Shown here in pieces: positions 50,860-59,529 of a stretch of 64,000 bases of DNA. Position 1 is the stretch's first letter. Each line of letters begins with the position of its first letter. The notes under the pieces were generated by a model. The model made no database searches. It saw only the letters and a list, made by a program, of their open reading frames with translations, and was not told where the DNA came from. The position numbers and the translations under genes were made by a program. Source of the DNA: Haloparvum alkalitolerans (GTDB lineage Archaea; Halobacteriota; Halobacteria; Halobacteriales; Haloferacaceae); contig NZ_JBNLIA010000004.1 in NCBI RefSeq assembly GCF_050122995.1, forward strand, positions 1 to 64,000, written 5' to 3'.

Positions 50860-52319
50860 GCCTCGCGGTGCAACTCGGCGTCGTCGTCGGCTACCTGCTG
50901 GTGGCGCTCGCGGTCGGGCTCGCCGCCTACCGCGTCGCGGAGTCGACGGCCGCCGACTACTACCTCGCGGGGCGGTCGCTCGGGACCGTGGTGCTGCTGT
51001 TCACCACGTTCGCGACGCTGTTGTCGGCGTTCACCTTCTTCGGCGGGCCGGACCTCGCGTACGCGGCCGGGCCGGAGTGGATCCTCGTGATGGGCGTCAT
51101 GGACGGCGTCCTGTTCGCGGTGCTGTGGTACGTCATCGGCTACCGCCAGTGGCTGATCGGGCGAGCGCAGGGCTACCTCACGCTCGGCGAACTGCTCGGG
51201 GACCGGTTCGGCTCGGCGGGGCTCCGCGCGCTCGTCGCGGGCGTGAGCCTGCTGTGGCTGTTCCCGTACGTGATGCTCCAGCAGATGGGCGCCGGCGAGG
51301 CCATCGCCGGACTCACCGGCGGCGCGATTCCCTACTGGGGCGGCGCGGCGCTGATCACCGCGTTCATGGTCGCGTACGTCGGTATCGCGGGGATGCGAGG
51401 CGTCGCGTGGACCGACACGATCCAGGGGCTGTTCATGCTCTCGGTCGTCTGGGTCGCGGTCGTCTGGGTGCTTTCTTCGGTCGGCGGCCTCGGCGCCGCG
51501 ACGGGCGCGATGGTCGAGGCCCGGCCCGACTTCGCGAGCCTCGGCGGCGGCACGTACACGCCGGGGTTCATCGTCTCCTCGGCGATCACCATCGCGTTCG
51601 GCGTGACGATGTTCCCGCAGATCAACCAGCGGTTCTTCGTCGCGGGGTCCGAGCGCGTGCTGAAGCGGTCGTTCGCGCTGTGGCCGGTCCTCGTGCTGCT
51701 GCTCTTCGTCCCCGCGTTCATGCTCGGCGCGTGGGCCGCCGGGCTTCCCGTCGAGGTGCCCGAGGGCGCGAACGTGCTCCCGGTGCTGTTGAACGCGTAC
51801 ACCCCGACGTGGTTCGCGGCGCTGGTGGTCGCGGGCGCGATGGCCGCGATGATGTCCTCCTCCGACTCGATGCTGCTGTCCGGGTCGTCGTACCTCACGC
51901 GGGACCTCTACCGGCCGCTGGTGGACCCGGCCGCGAGCGAGCGGCGCGAGGCGTGGGTCGCCCGGGTCGGCGTCGCCCTCTTCGCGACGCTGGCGTTCCT
52001 CGCGAGCCTCACGCGCCCCGGCACGCTCGTGGAGGTCGGCGACACCGCCTTCTCCGGGTTCGCGCTTCTTGCCCCGCCGGTCATCCTCGCCCTCTACTGG
52101 CGCGGCGCGACCCTGTGGGGGATGGTCGCCGGCATCGTCGTCCCGCAGGTCGCGTATCTCCTGCTCGTTCTCGTCCCCGCGCTCCCCCGGAGCTACGCCG
52201 GGTGGGACTACGCGCTCGCGCTGATGGTTCTGGCCGCGGCCCTCACGGTCGCCGTCTCGGCGGTCACGACCGCGTCGCCGACCGCCGACCCGCGGCGGGT
52301 CGGGCTGGGCGCGGACTGA
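50856..52319 (+). CDS. Sodium:solute symporter (SSS family)
   Basis: 487 aa, GTG start, thirteen predicted helices. SSS hallmarks: STAADYYLAGRSLG, FGVTMFPQINQRFF and AAMMSSSDSMLLSGSSYLTRDLY. Uses the sodium gradient to import a solute; relatives with DUF3311 partners carry pantothenate or organic acids, but substrate cannot be told from sequence. Tail of about 20 residues is polar. Confidence 0.9.
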   Translation: MSLAVQLGVVVGYLLVALAVGLAAYRVAESTAADYYLAGRSLGTVVLLFTTFATLLSAFTFFGGPDLAYAAGPEWILVMGVMDGVLFAVLWYVIGYRQWLIGRAQGYLTLGELLGDRFGSAGLRALVAGVSLLWLFPYVMLQQMGAGEAIAGLTGGAIPYWGGAALITAFMVAYVGIAGMRGVAWTDTIQGLFMLSVVWVAVVWVLSSVGGLGAATGAMVEARPDFASLGGGTYTPGFIVSSAITIAFGVTMFPQINQRFFVAGSERVLKRSFALWPVLVLLLFVPAFMLGAWAAGLPVEVPEGANVLPVLLNAYTPTWFAALVVAGAMAAMMSSSDSMLLSGSSYLTRDLYRPLVDPAASERREAWVARVGVALFATLAFLASLTRPGTLVEVGDTAFSGFALLAPPVILALYWRGATLWGMVAGIVVPQVAYLLLVLVPALPRSYAGWDYALALMVLAAALTVAVSAVTTASPTADPRRVGLGAD

Positions 52320-52335
52320 GCGCGGACTGAGGCGG

Positions 52336-53214
52336 CTATCCGTCGCCGGGCCCGCGACCGACGCGGTCCCGGATCGCCCCGGTGACTCGGGCCGCGGTCC
52401 GGGCGTCGACGTGGCGCTCCGCGAACGCGGCTCGGGCGCTCTCGGCGGCCTCGCGGTCGACGGAGAAGTCGGGACGCGGGAGGCCGTCTCTGACCGCGGC
52501 CTCGTCGTAGCCGACGTTCCACAGCACCAGCGGTTCGGGCGGCGCGGCGCCGAACGCCCGTCGCCCCGTCAGCGGTTCGGGGTCGAGCGCTCGGTCCACG
52601 TCCGCGAGGTCGGCGTCCCCCGTCCCGACCGCACGGACCAGCGTGACCGCGCGCCGGACGAACGCCCGCGGAAAGCCGTCGGCGGCGAAGGAGCACACCA
52701 GCGCGTCCCCCTCTCGGGTCGCACTCGCGGAGAGGTCGCGGACCGTCCCCTCGTCGTCGGGCGTGAAGTTCGCGAAGTCGTGACGGCCCGAGAGTCGGTC
52801 GAGCGCGGCGCGGACGCGCGCGTCGTTTATCCGTCCGGTCTGGAGCCCGGGATCGGGGTCGCGGGGCGCGTGGAGGTAATACCGATACGTCCGCCGTGCA
52901 GCGTGGTGTTGCGCGTGGAATCCGTCGGGAACCTCGGCGCTCGCCCACGCACGGACGGTGCCGGGGAGCTGGCCGTTGAACGCGCGCGGCGTGAGCCAGT
53001 CGGGGGCGTCGAACGCGACCGTCTGGCCGACCGCGGAGACCCCGGCGTCGGTCCGACCCGCGGCCGCGTACCCCGGCGGCCGGTGGTCGTCCGCGCCGAG
53101 GACCCCGTGGTCGCGGAGCGCGTCGAACAGCGCGCCCTCGACCGTCGGGACCCGAGGCTGGCGCTGGAAGCCCGAGAAGGGGCGGCCGTCGTAGGCGATG
53201 CGGAACGCGCGCAC
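52336..53214 (-). CDS. truA: tRNA pseudouridine synthase A
   Basis: 292 aa, GTG start. TruA family, modifying positions 38-40 of tRNA. Catalytic aspartate in AAGRTDAGVSAVGQ; FSGFQRQP, FHAQHHAARRTYRYYL and the later FVRRAVTLVRAVG match the family. Start GTG at 53212-53214. Convergent with the symporter. Confidence 0.94.
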   Translation of the reverse strand: MRAFRIAYDGRPFSGFQRQPRVPTVEGALFDALRDHGVLGADDHRPPGYAAAGRTDAGVSAVGQTVAFDAPDWLTPRAFNGQLPGTVRAWASAEVPDGFHAQHHAARRTYRYYLHAPRDPDPGLQTGRINDARVRAALDRLSGRHDFANFTPDDEGTVRDLSASATREGDALVCSFAADGFPRAFVRRAVTLVRAVGTGDADLADVDRALDPEPLTGRRAFGAAPPEPLVLWNVGYDEAAVRDGLPRPDFSVDREAAESARAAFAERHVDARTAARVTGAIRDRVGRGPGDG

Positions 53215-53270
53215 GGACCGACGCAGGCGACGGGCGGGCTAAAAGGACGCGGCTCCGCGGCGAGGGGGAC

Positions 53271-53717
53271 CTACGAGTCGTCGGCGGCGCGGTCGTTCAT
53301 CGGCACCGTCGTCACCGGCACGGGCGCGTGTCTGACCACGCGCTCGGCCACGGAACCGAGCAGGAAGTGCTGGACGCCCGTGCGCGTGTGGCTCGGCATG
53401 ACGACGAGGTCGATCCCCTGCTCCTCGATCACCTCGGTGATTACCTCCTCGGGACGGCCGCGGACCACGTGCGTCCGCGTCTCTACCTCTCGGTCCTCCA
53501 GTTCCGCCTCGACCTCGTGGGCGCGGTCGCGGGCGGCGCTCTCGACGCGGTCGGCGAGGGACCCGACCTCCGGGCCGGTGAGCGTCTCGACCACGGTGTC
53601 GGCGACCGACAGCACGTGGACGGTCGCGCCGTCGCGCTCCCCCACGTGGGCGGCGTGCGGGATCGCTCGGCTCGCGTCGCTGTCAGGGGCGACCGGCAGC
53701 AGCACGTCGTCGTACAT
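53271..53717 (-). CDS. Universal stress protein (UspA family)
   Basis: 148 aa. DVLLPVAPDSDASRA (strand 1 and ATP loop), VVMPSHTRTGVQHFLLGSVAERVVRHAPVPVTTVP with the G-x9-GS nucleotide motif. Binds ATP or AMP under stress; the partners are unknown. 53 bp from truA on the same strand. Upstream lies a 16-bp tandem repeat. Confidence 0.88.
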   Translation of the reverse strand: MYDDVLLPVAPDSDASRAIPHAAHVGERDGATVHVLSVADTVVETLTGPEVGSLADRVESAARDRAHEVEAELEDREVETRTHVVRGRPEEVITEVIEEQGIDLVVMPSHTRTGVQHFLLGSVAERVVRHAPVPVTTVPMNDRAADDS

Positions 53718-53758
53718 GAACGAGGCGTTGCGCGCGGAGGGGAAAAACCGTGGCGGCC

Positions 53759-53822
53759 GCGGTCGGAAGCGGGCGGGGTCGGTAGCGGGTGCGGTCGGTA
53801 GCGGGCGCGGTCGGAAGCGGCC
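53759..53822 (+). repeat. 16-bp tandem repeat, four units
   Basis: Four imperfect copies of GCGGTCGGAAGCGGGC (second copy GGGGTCGGTAGCGGGT) between hisS stop and uspA start. Period 16, units 53759-53774, 53775-53790, 53791-53806, 53807-53822. Confidence 0.85.
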
Positions 53823-53860
53823 GCGGTTGAAGACCGGACGTCGACCGCGAGCGACCGGCG

Positions 53861-55177
53861 CTACTCGTAGTCCTCGTACGTGGGTCGCCCCTCCTCCGGG
53901 GGGAACTCGTCGACCGGGACCGTCGTCTGGTCGCCGGAGCCCATGTCCTTTATCGTCACCTCGTCGTTGGCGAGGTCCTGCTCGCCGACGATGACGACGG
54001 TCTCGGCGTTGATGGAGTCGGCGTAGCCCATCTGGGCGCCGAAGCTCCGGTCGGCGACGTCCGTCTCCACGACGTGCCCGAGGTCGCGCAGGTCGCGCGC
54101 GATGGCGGCGGCCTCGCTCCGCGTGTCGCCCACGGTGAGCACGAAGTAGTCGGTCGTCAGCTCCTCGTCGGGCCAGACGCCGGCGCGCTGGCACAGCAGC
54201 GCGAGCGTCTCGTGGCCCGGCGCGACGCCGACCGCGGGCGTCGGCTGGCCGCCGAAGCTCTCGATCAGGTCGTCGTAGCGCCCGCCGCCGAACACCGACC
54301 GACTCACCTCGCCGGTCGAGTCGAAGCACTCGAAGACGACGCCGGTGTAGTAGTCGAGCCCGCGGGCGGTCGTCAGCGACAGCTTACAGAACTCGGCGGC
54401 ACCGAAGTCGTCCGCGGCCGCGAGCACGTTTCGCAGGTTCTCGACGGCGGCCGTCACGTCGTCGCCGCCCGCCTCGGCGACCGCGTCGAGGTCGTCGACC
54501 GTCTCCACCCCGGCGATCAGGTCGTCGAACTCCCGGGCCGTCTCGCGGTCGAGGCCGGCGTCCGACAGCAGGCCGAGGTACTCCGCGTCCCCGACCTTCG
54601 CGCGCTTGTCGACCGCGCGGATCGCGGCCCCGGTGTCGACCGCCTCGGGGTCGTCCGCGAGCGCGCGGACGAGGCCGCCGAGGATGTCGCGGTGGGAGAC
54701 GCGGAACTCGAAGTCGTCGCCGGTCAGCCCGAGTTCGGTGAGCGCGTCGGCCGCGAACGCCAGCACCTCGGCGTCGGCCTCCGGCTCCGCGGAGCCGAAC
54801 ACGTCGACGTTGGTCTGGTAGAACTCCCGGAACCGGCCCTGCTGGACCTGCTCGTAGCGCCAGAACGGGCGCGTGGAGACCCACTTGATCGGCTTCGACA
54901 GCTCCTGGCCCTTCCCGACGACCATGCGCGCGACGGTCGGCGTGAGCTCCGGCGTCATCGCCACGTCGCGGCCGCCCTTGTCCTCGAAGTGGTAGAGCTC
55001 CTCGACGATCTCCTCGCCGGACTTGTCGACGTACATCTCGGTCCGCTCCAGCGCGGGCGTGGCGATCTCGCGGAAGCCGTACCGGGCCGCGACCGCCTCC
55101 AGCGTGGCGGCGACCTCGGCGCGGGCGGACTGCTCCTCGGGGTAGAACTCCCTGAACCCCTTGAGTCCCTCGTACAT
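53861..55177 (-). CDS. hisS: Histidyl-tRNA synthetase
   Basis: 438 aa class II synthetase. Motif 2 region RPFWRYEQVQQGRFREFYQTNVDVFG, ARGLDYYTGVVFE (HisA-like signature), and motif 3 FGGGRYDDLIESFGGQPTPAVGVAPG. C-terminal anticodon-binding domain (LTTDYFVLTVGDTRS... VVIVGEQDLANDEVTIKDM). Start at ATG 55175-55177, family-typical MYEGLKGFREFYPEEQ. It sits next to repeat copy C. Confidence 0.95.
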   Translation of the reverse strand: MYEGLKGFREFYPEEQSARAEVAATLEAVAARYGFREIATPALERTEMYVDKSGEEIVEELYHFEDKGGRDVAMTPELTPTVARMVVGKGQELSKPIKWVSTRPFWRYEQVQQGRFREFYQTNVDVFGSAEPEADAEVLAFAADALTELGLTGDDFEFRVSHRDILGGLVRALADDPEAVDTGAAIRAVDKRAKVGDAEYLGLLSDAGLDRETAREFDDLIAGVETVDDLDAVAEAGGDDVTAAVENLRNVLAAADDFGAAEFCKLSLTTARGLDYYTGVVFECFDSTGEVSRSVFGGGRYDDLIESFGGQPTPAVGVAPGHETLALLCQRAGVWPDEELTTDYFVLTVGDTRSEAAAIARDLRDLGHVVETDVADRSFGAQMGYADSINAETVVIVGEQDLANDEVTIKDMGSGDQTTVPVDEFPPEEGRPTYEDYE

Positions 55178-55261
55178 GCCTCCCGGTTCGGCGACCGGGC
55201 GCTTGAAAGCATCCTTTCCGGGGCGAGACGCGAAGGAGCGTGGAGGCTCCATGCGGAAATT

Positions 55262-55619
55262 CTGCTGATCGGACAGCAACACCCAGAAAGCCCCAACCGG
55301 CTCTCTGTACGACTAATCTTGTTCTGTTGCAGATCTTGCTGCTTGGAACCGCAACACCCAGAAAGCCCCAGCCGGCTCGACCCGCCGGGCCTCGCTGCGC
55401 GCTCGCGTCTCTCCGCAACACCCGACGCGAGTGCTTGCGTCGTCCGGGCGGGACCGAGCCGACTGCCCCTTTCAGTCCCACCCCGAACAGCACCGCAACC
55501 GCTCCTCACCGCAGCCTCACACCTCCCCAGCCTCGCCGCAGCCGCGGTCGCGTGACCGCAACGCAACGCGACCGCGGCTGCGGGCTCCCTCGCGCGCGTT
55601 CCTCGCGCGCGCCGACCGC
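55262..55619 (+). repeat. Dispersed hairpin repeat, copy C, with tandem 75-bp array
   Basis: Same orientation as copy A. Tandem array first: units marked by GCAACACCCAGAAAGCCCCA at 55276 and 55351 (75 bp apart), then a shorter GCAACACCC at 55415. Hairpin 1: arms 55446-55454 and 55475-55483 (20-nt loop). Box ACCTCCCCAGCCT at 55521-55533. Variable hairpin 2: arms 55536-55553 and 55566-55583, 18 perfect pairs, loop containing ACCGCAACGCA. CG palindrome then GCCGACCGC at about 55611-55619. Lies between hisS and the Vms1-like gene; about 500 bp with no gene. Confidence 0.87.
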
Positions 55620-55675
55620 ACAGCACCGCCACAGTTTCCGGCACCAAGACGATAGGCGGTGTCCCAGTACCCCGA

Positions 55676-56578
55676 TCAGATCCCGTAGACGCGCGTCGTC
55701 CAGAAGTCTCGGAAGGCGTCGTTCAGGGCGGCCTCCGGGTCGCCGGTCGCGTCGGCCACGTCCGTCGCGTCCGCCAGATCGCGCACCTCGCTCAGCACGC
55801 TCCGCTCGCCGACGAGCACCACCCGGTCCACGTCCGCGCGGACCTCCGCGAGCACCTCGCGGGCCTCCTCGATGTGGTCGTGGATCTGCCCCTCGCGCCG
55901 GCGCGCGAACCGGCCCTGCGAGAAGCCGCCCTTCGAGTGGCCCTCCATCACGTCCGTGTGAAACCCCTCGACGTCGACGCGCTCGCCGGCCTCGTAGGTG
56001 CCGACCGCGAAGGTGTCCGCGCGGATCAGGCCGAAGCCGAGTCGGCCGGTCGGGCGGAACCACGCCTCCTCCAGCCGGAAGGCCTCGTCCCACTCACAGA
56101 AGGCCTCGTCGGGGGAAAGCGGCGGCCGGAGCGCGGCGCTCACGAGGCCGGCGTCGTCCGCGACCACGACCGCGGGCGCGGCCCGGCGCGCGAGCGGCGC
56201 GCGGTCGCCGAGCATCTCGGAGACCGCCTCCGGCAGCGCGTTCTCGTCGGGAACGAACGCCGTCAGCGCGCCCTCGGGCCCCGTCTCCACGCCGCGGAGC
56301 CGAGAGAGGATCTCCGCGGCGCGCTCGCCGCTCGCGTCGGTCACGCAGCGGAACTCGAGGTCGACCGCCTCGGCCCCGCCGCGCTCGACGCGGTCCTCCA
56401 GCTCCTCGATCCGGTCCTCCAGCCGGTTGACGCGCTCCTCCGCGCGCTGGCGGTCCGCGACCGCCTCGCTGCGGCGCTCCTCCTCGGCCTCGGCGCGCCG
56501 CTCCAGGTGGCGCTTCTCCTCCTCCAACTCCTCGATGCGCTCCTTCAGCGAGGCGCGGCCGAGCAGCCTGTCGAGCAT
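55676..56578 (-). CDS. Vms1/ANKZF1-like peptidyl-tRNA hydrolase
   Basis: 300 aa. N-terminal coiled coil (about 8-70, ERIEELEEEKRHLERRAEAEEERRS...), then a release-factor-like VLRF1 domain with the signature HSKGGFSQGRFARRREGQIHDH whose Gln (in GGFSQ) is the catalytic residue. Frees peptide chains stalled on ribosomes, as Vms1 does in eukaryotic ribosome quality control. No ankyrin repeats or zinc finger. Its stop lies next to repeat copy C. Confidence 0.85.
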   Translation of the reverse strand: MLDRLLGRASLKERIEELEEEKRHLERRAEAEEERRSEAVADRQRAEERVNRLEDRIEELEDRVERGGAEAVDLEFRCVTDASGERAAEILSRLRGVETGPEGALTAFVPDENALPEAVSEMLGDRAPLARRAAPAVVVADDAGLVSAALRPPLSPDEAFCEWDEAFRLEEAWFRPTGRLGFGLIRADTFAVGTYEAGERVDVEGFHTDVMEGHSKGGFSQGRFARRREGQIHDHIEEAREVLAEVRADVDRVVLVGERSVLSEVRDLADATDVADATGDPEAALNDAFRDFWTTRVYGI

Positions 56579-56674
56579 ACCGCCCCTCGGGCGGCGCTCG
56601 CGCTTAAAAGGTAGGCGTCGGCGGGACGGCGGCGGTGCGCGAGCGCCCGCGTCGGCGACGCGCGGCGCCGCGCG

Positions 56675-57073
56675 TCACCCGACGAGTTCCAGCGTCTCGT
56701 CGGACAGGTCGACGCCGACCTCGTTGCGGGTCTGGTTCTCGATCTGGTCGATGTTCCGGGTGAGCACCTCGAGGATGTCCTCGACCTCGGGGTAGACGAG
56801 CATGTTCTCCTCCTCGTCCTCCATCACGAGCTGGGTGTCCGACAGCTGGATCTGTTTGCCCTCGATGGAGGCGACGATGGCGGGCAGCGCCTCCGCGCCG
56901 CCGGTGTCGCCCTCCTTCACGTAGGTGATGTACAGCGAGTCGATCCCGATGAGATCCTTGTACTCGCGGATCCGCTCCGCGCACTTGACCATGTCCCGGG
57001 TGACCGCGGTCTTGTGGTCGTTGCCGTGCGAACCGTCGTAGCAGTGCTTGCACACCCGCAGTTCCATCCGCAT
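56675..57073 (-). CDS. Conserved haloarchaeal protein, 132 aa
   Basis: From ATG 57071-57073 (ATG 57067 possible). Near its N-terminus it has CKHCYDGSHGNDH, a CxxC plus His pattern suited to a metal. The rest is soluble alpha/beta: IGIDSLYITYVKEGDTGGAEALPAIVASIEGKQIQLSDTQLVMEDEEENMLVYPEVEDILEVLTRNIDQIE. I recognise no named domain. Same strand as Vms1-like, 96 bp upstream of its ATG. Function unknown. Confidence 0.6.
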   Translation of the reverse strand: MRMELRVCKHCYDGSHGNDHKTAVTRDMVKCAERIREYKDLIGIDSLYITYVKEGDTGGAEALPAIVASIEGKQIQLSDTQLVMEDEEENMLVYPEVEDILEVLTRNIDQIENQTRNEVGVDLSDETLELVG

Positions 57074-57378
57074 TGGCGACTCGTCGGGGACGCGCGGGGA
57101 AATACCTTTAGACGGCGGCGCGAGGCGCGGCACCTACCGTCCGACGGCCGCGTCCCGGCCCGGAGCGGCCGGCCACCGGCGCGTGTCGGCCGGCACGCGG
57201 CGATGGATTTTTGTCCCTCCGCTCCGAATTCTTACGTAGATCAATAACCTGGAAATAAATCGCCGGGCTCTTGGTCGCGGAGCCGATATCGGGGTATCAC
57301 CGCTCGTGAGCCCGGGATCACGGGGCCGGTCGGCGCGTCCGATTCTCGTGGCCGGACCTGACGGCGGCGGAGCCACTC
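57074..57378. other. Divergent intergenic region of 305 bp
   Basis: Contains AT-rich patches at 57101-57115 (AATACCTTTAG) and 57205-57260 (ATTTTTGTCC, TTACGTAGATCAATAACC and AATAAATC), more than surrounding DNA. These are probably the promoters for the two divergent genes; no ORF or known site is seen. Confidence 0.5.
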
Positions 57379-57945
57379 ATGACACAGGACCGATCTCCGC
57401 GTACCGACGATGCGGCGAGCGACGATGCGGCGACCGCCGAACCGGACTCCGTTCCCGACGCCTTCACCGACCTCTCCGTCCTCCGCGAGCGTGACGTCCC
57501 GTTTCACGTGGAGACCGAGACCGCCGATCGCGGAGCGGTCGCGGAGCTCGCGACGCACGACGACATGGCCGTCGTCGGCATCCAGGACGAGGACGGTCGC
57601 GCTCTGCTTCGGAAAGCGACCGCGGACTGCGCGTGGAAACTCCCGGTCGAGACGGTGGCGGCGAACGACGACTACGCCGCGGCAGCACGGCGCGCGCTCG
57701 CGGCGACCGGCGTCGCCGGGACTCTCGACGCGGTCGAGGGAGTGTGGGGGATCGACCTCGTCACGCCGGACGGGGAGGCGACCGCGTCGCGACGGTTCGT
57801 GGTATTCCGAGCCGAGCCCGAGCCGACGGCGGCGGAGCCGCTCCGGATCGCGTCCGGGGAGGCGACGGTGTTCGACGCCGACTGGTTCGCGGCGCTGCCG
57901 GCGGCGGCGTCCGCGCTCCCGGGGACGGACCTGTTCATCGACTGA
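57379..57945 (+). CDS. Degenerate Nudix-like protein
   Basis: 188 aa. A Nudix-fold-like core: HDDMAVVGIQDEDGRALLRKATADCAWKLPVETV, then AARRALAATGVAGTLDAVEGVWGIDLV, ending in RFVVFRAEPEP. Sequence order resembles Nudix proteins, but the REx2EExG catalytic core is replaced by AARRALAATG, with no acidic pair. So hydrolysis is unlikely; ligand binding or an ancestral remnant is possible. Acidic N-terminal 25 residues. Start ATG 57379. Confidence 0.65.
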   Translation: MTQDRSPRTDDAASDDAATAEPDSVPDAFTDLSVLRERDVPFHVETETADRGAVAELATHDDMAVVGIQDEDGRALLRKATADCAWKLPVETVAANDDYAAAARRALAATGVAGTLDAVEGVWGIDLVTPDGEATASRRFVVFRAEPEPTAAEPLRIASGEATVFDADWFAALPAAASALPGTDLFID

Positions 57946-58023
57946 TCGAGGGGCGGATCGGTAGCCTCGGAGGATCATCTCCGGTGGACGGCCACGGCCC
58001 GCGGCACCGCTGTCGGCGCGGAG

Positions 58024-58028
58024 AAAAA
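58024..58028 (-). terminator. Poly-T terminator after S8e
   Basis: Minus-strand TTTTT seventeen bases after the S8e stop codon. Confidence 0.5.
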
Positions 58029-58045
58029 TCGGAAGAACGGGACCG

Positions 58046-58420
58046 TTACTCCTCGACGGCGACGGCGTTGACCTGTCCGGTCTGACCGGGACGCGAGGTG
58101 ACGCGGGCGCGGCCCTCGGTGGTCTCGATGATGGCGCCCTTCGTGATGATGTTCCGGCGGGCGTAGTTGACGTTCGCGGGGTTGTCGACGACGTCCTCGA
58201 TCTCCGCGGAGACCGTCTCGCCGTCGACGGTGACCTGCGCGAGGTTGGTCGAGAGCGCGCTGACCTTGCTGCCGGTGCCGCGGGAGTCGATGTACTGGAG
58301 GCGCGGCTCGCCGAGCGTCGTCTCGGTCGCCTCGCGGCCGAGCTGGTGGCGCTTCTTGTCGCTGGAGTGCTTCAGTCGGCCGCCGGTTCGCTTCCGCTTG
58401 GAGCGTCCCTGGTCCTTCAT
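58046..58420 (-). CDS. rps8e: Ribosomal protein eS8 (S8e)
   Basis: 124 aa small-subunit protein. It begins MKDQGRSKRKRTGGRLKHSSDKKRHQLGREATET and has IDSRGTGSKVSALSTNLAQVT, the classic archaeal S8e sequence. Ends in GQTGQVNAVAVEE. Basic N-terminus binds rRNA. ATG 58418-58420. Confidence 0.96.
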   Translation of the reverse strand: MKDQGRSKRKRTGGRLKHSSDKKRHQLGREATETTLGEPRLQYIDSRGTGSKVSALSTNLAQVTVDGETVSAEIEDVVDNPANVNYARRNIITKGAIIETTEGRARVTSRPGQTGQVNAVAVEE

Positions 58421-58549
58421 ACGTACAGCGAACGGCGAGCGAATACTTGAACCGTTCGACTCGGGGCTGTGGCCCCCTATCCCGCACCGCCGGCGGTTCC
58501 GGCCGGCCGCTTCGATACGTTTACCGGCGTCCGCGCCGGTCGTGCGGAC

Positions 58550-59107
58550 ATGAGTCTGGAGGCCGCCGTCGCCGTCCCGTTCCGCCAGTCCGGCAAGGAC
58601 CGGCTCGGCGAGGGGGAGTTCGTGGTCGCGCTCTCGCTGGACCGCGACTGGTTCTCCCCCGATCAGGCCAAGCGCCTCGTCGACGTGGCGCAGGGCCGCG
58701 GGCTGGTCGCGGTCGAGGACGGCGACCTCGTCCCGCAGTTCGACCCCGGCGAGGCGTCGGTCCCCGAGAACTTCGTCCCCGACGAGTCGATCCTCCGCGA
58801 GCAGTCGACGTTCGAGCGCGCGCTCGACGCCGTCGTCGCCGCCGGCATCGACAAGCAGGAAGCGGTCGCGGCGATCAACGAGCGCCAGCGCACGCTGGCG
58901 ATCACCCTCGAGGCCGCCGCGGTCGTGTACGCCCGCGAGCACGACGTCGACGTGGGGGCGTTGGCCGGGACCGTCCGCGAGGAACTGCTCGCGGACGGCG
59001 CGGAGGCGAGCGGGGAGGTCGGCGACGAAGCGAGCGAGAGGGCCGACGGCGGAACCGGCGAGGGGGTCGACGACCGTTCCGAGGACGCCGGCGGGGAGGC
59101 CGCCTGA
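58550..59107 (+). CDS. DUF2240 protein
   Basis: 185 aa. DUF2240 core (about 1-140): AAVAVPFRQSGKDRLGEGEFVVALSLDRDWFSPDQAKRLVDVAQGRGLV, then VPENFVPDESILREQSTFERALDAVVAAGIDKQEAVAAINERQ. The winged-helix-like N-terminus and helical end suggest nucleic-acid binding; function unknown. The last 45 residues are acidic low-complexity. TACGTTTACC at 58516-58525 is the likely promoter. TGATG overlap with the next gene. Confidence 0.82.
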   Translation: MSLEAAVAVPFRQSGKDRLGEGEFVVALSLDRDWFSPDQAKRLVDVAQGRGLVAVEDGDLVPQFDPGEASVPENFVPDESILREQSTFERALDAVVAAGIDKQEAVAAINERQRTLAITLEAAAVVYAREHDVDVGALAGTVREELLADGAEASGEVGDEASERADGGTGEGVDDRSEDAGGEAA

Positions 59108-59529
59108 TGGTCGACGAGCGCCTCGACGACGGCGTCCGGATCGCTCAGCTGCTCGCCTCCGAGATCGAGGGGAACGAGGGCCGGCTCCGCGACCTGACGG
59201 TCACCGACGCCGACCCCGACGTGGAGCCGACCGCGGACGGCGCGCTGGCGTACGCGGTCCGCCGGACCGAGGACGGACCGGACGACGACGCCGGACGGGA
59301 TGAGCCCCCGCTCGCGGAGGTGTACGTCCAGTCGGACCGCGCGCGCGTCGAGTTCCTCGCCGCTCCCGACGCGGCTGCGGAGGCGGCTGCGGAGGAGGGC
59401 CTCCGCGTCAGGCCGAAGGCGGTCCGGCCGCCGCGCACGCTCGTCTTCGTGGAGGACGGCGCGCAGGTGAAGTGGGTCCTGCCGGTCTTCAAGCGCGTTC
59501 TCGCGGCGGACGAGTCGAACCCCGAGTAA
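59107..59529 (+). CDS. Conserved haloarchaeal protein after DUF2240
   Basis: 140 aa, overlapping the DUF2240 stop (TGATG), so the two are translationally coupled. N-terminal helix ERLDDGVRIAQLLASEIEGNEGRL, central acidic region, C-terminal strand-rich part (LAEVYVQSDRARVEFLAAPDAAAEAA) and a final PPRTLVFVEDGAQVKWVLPVFKRVL. No named domain recognised. Same operon as DUF2240, so they probably act together. Confidence 0.65.
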   Translation: MVDERLDDGVRIAQLLASEIEGNEGRLRDLTVTDADPDVEPTADGALAYAVRRTEDGPDDDAGRDEPPLAEVYVQSDRARVEFLAAPDAAAEAAAEEGLRVRPKAVRPPRTLVFVEDGAQVKWVLPVFKRVLAADESNPE

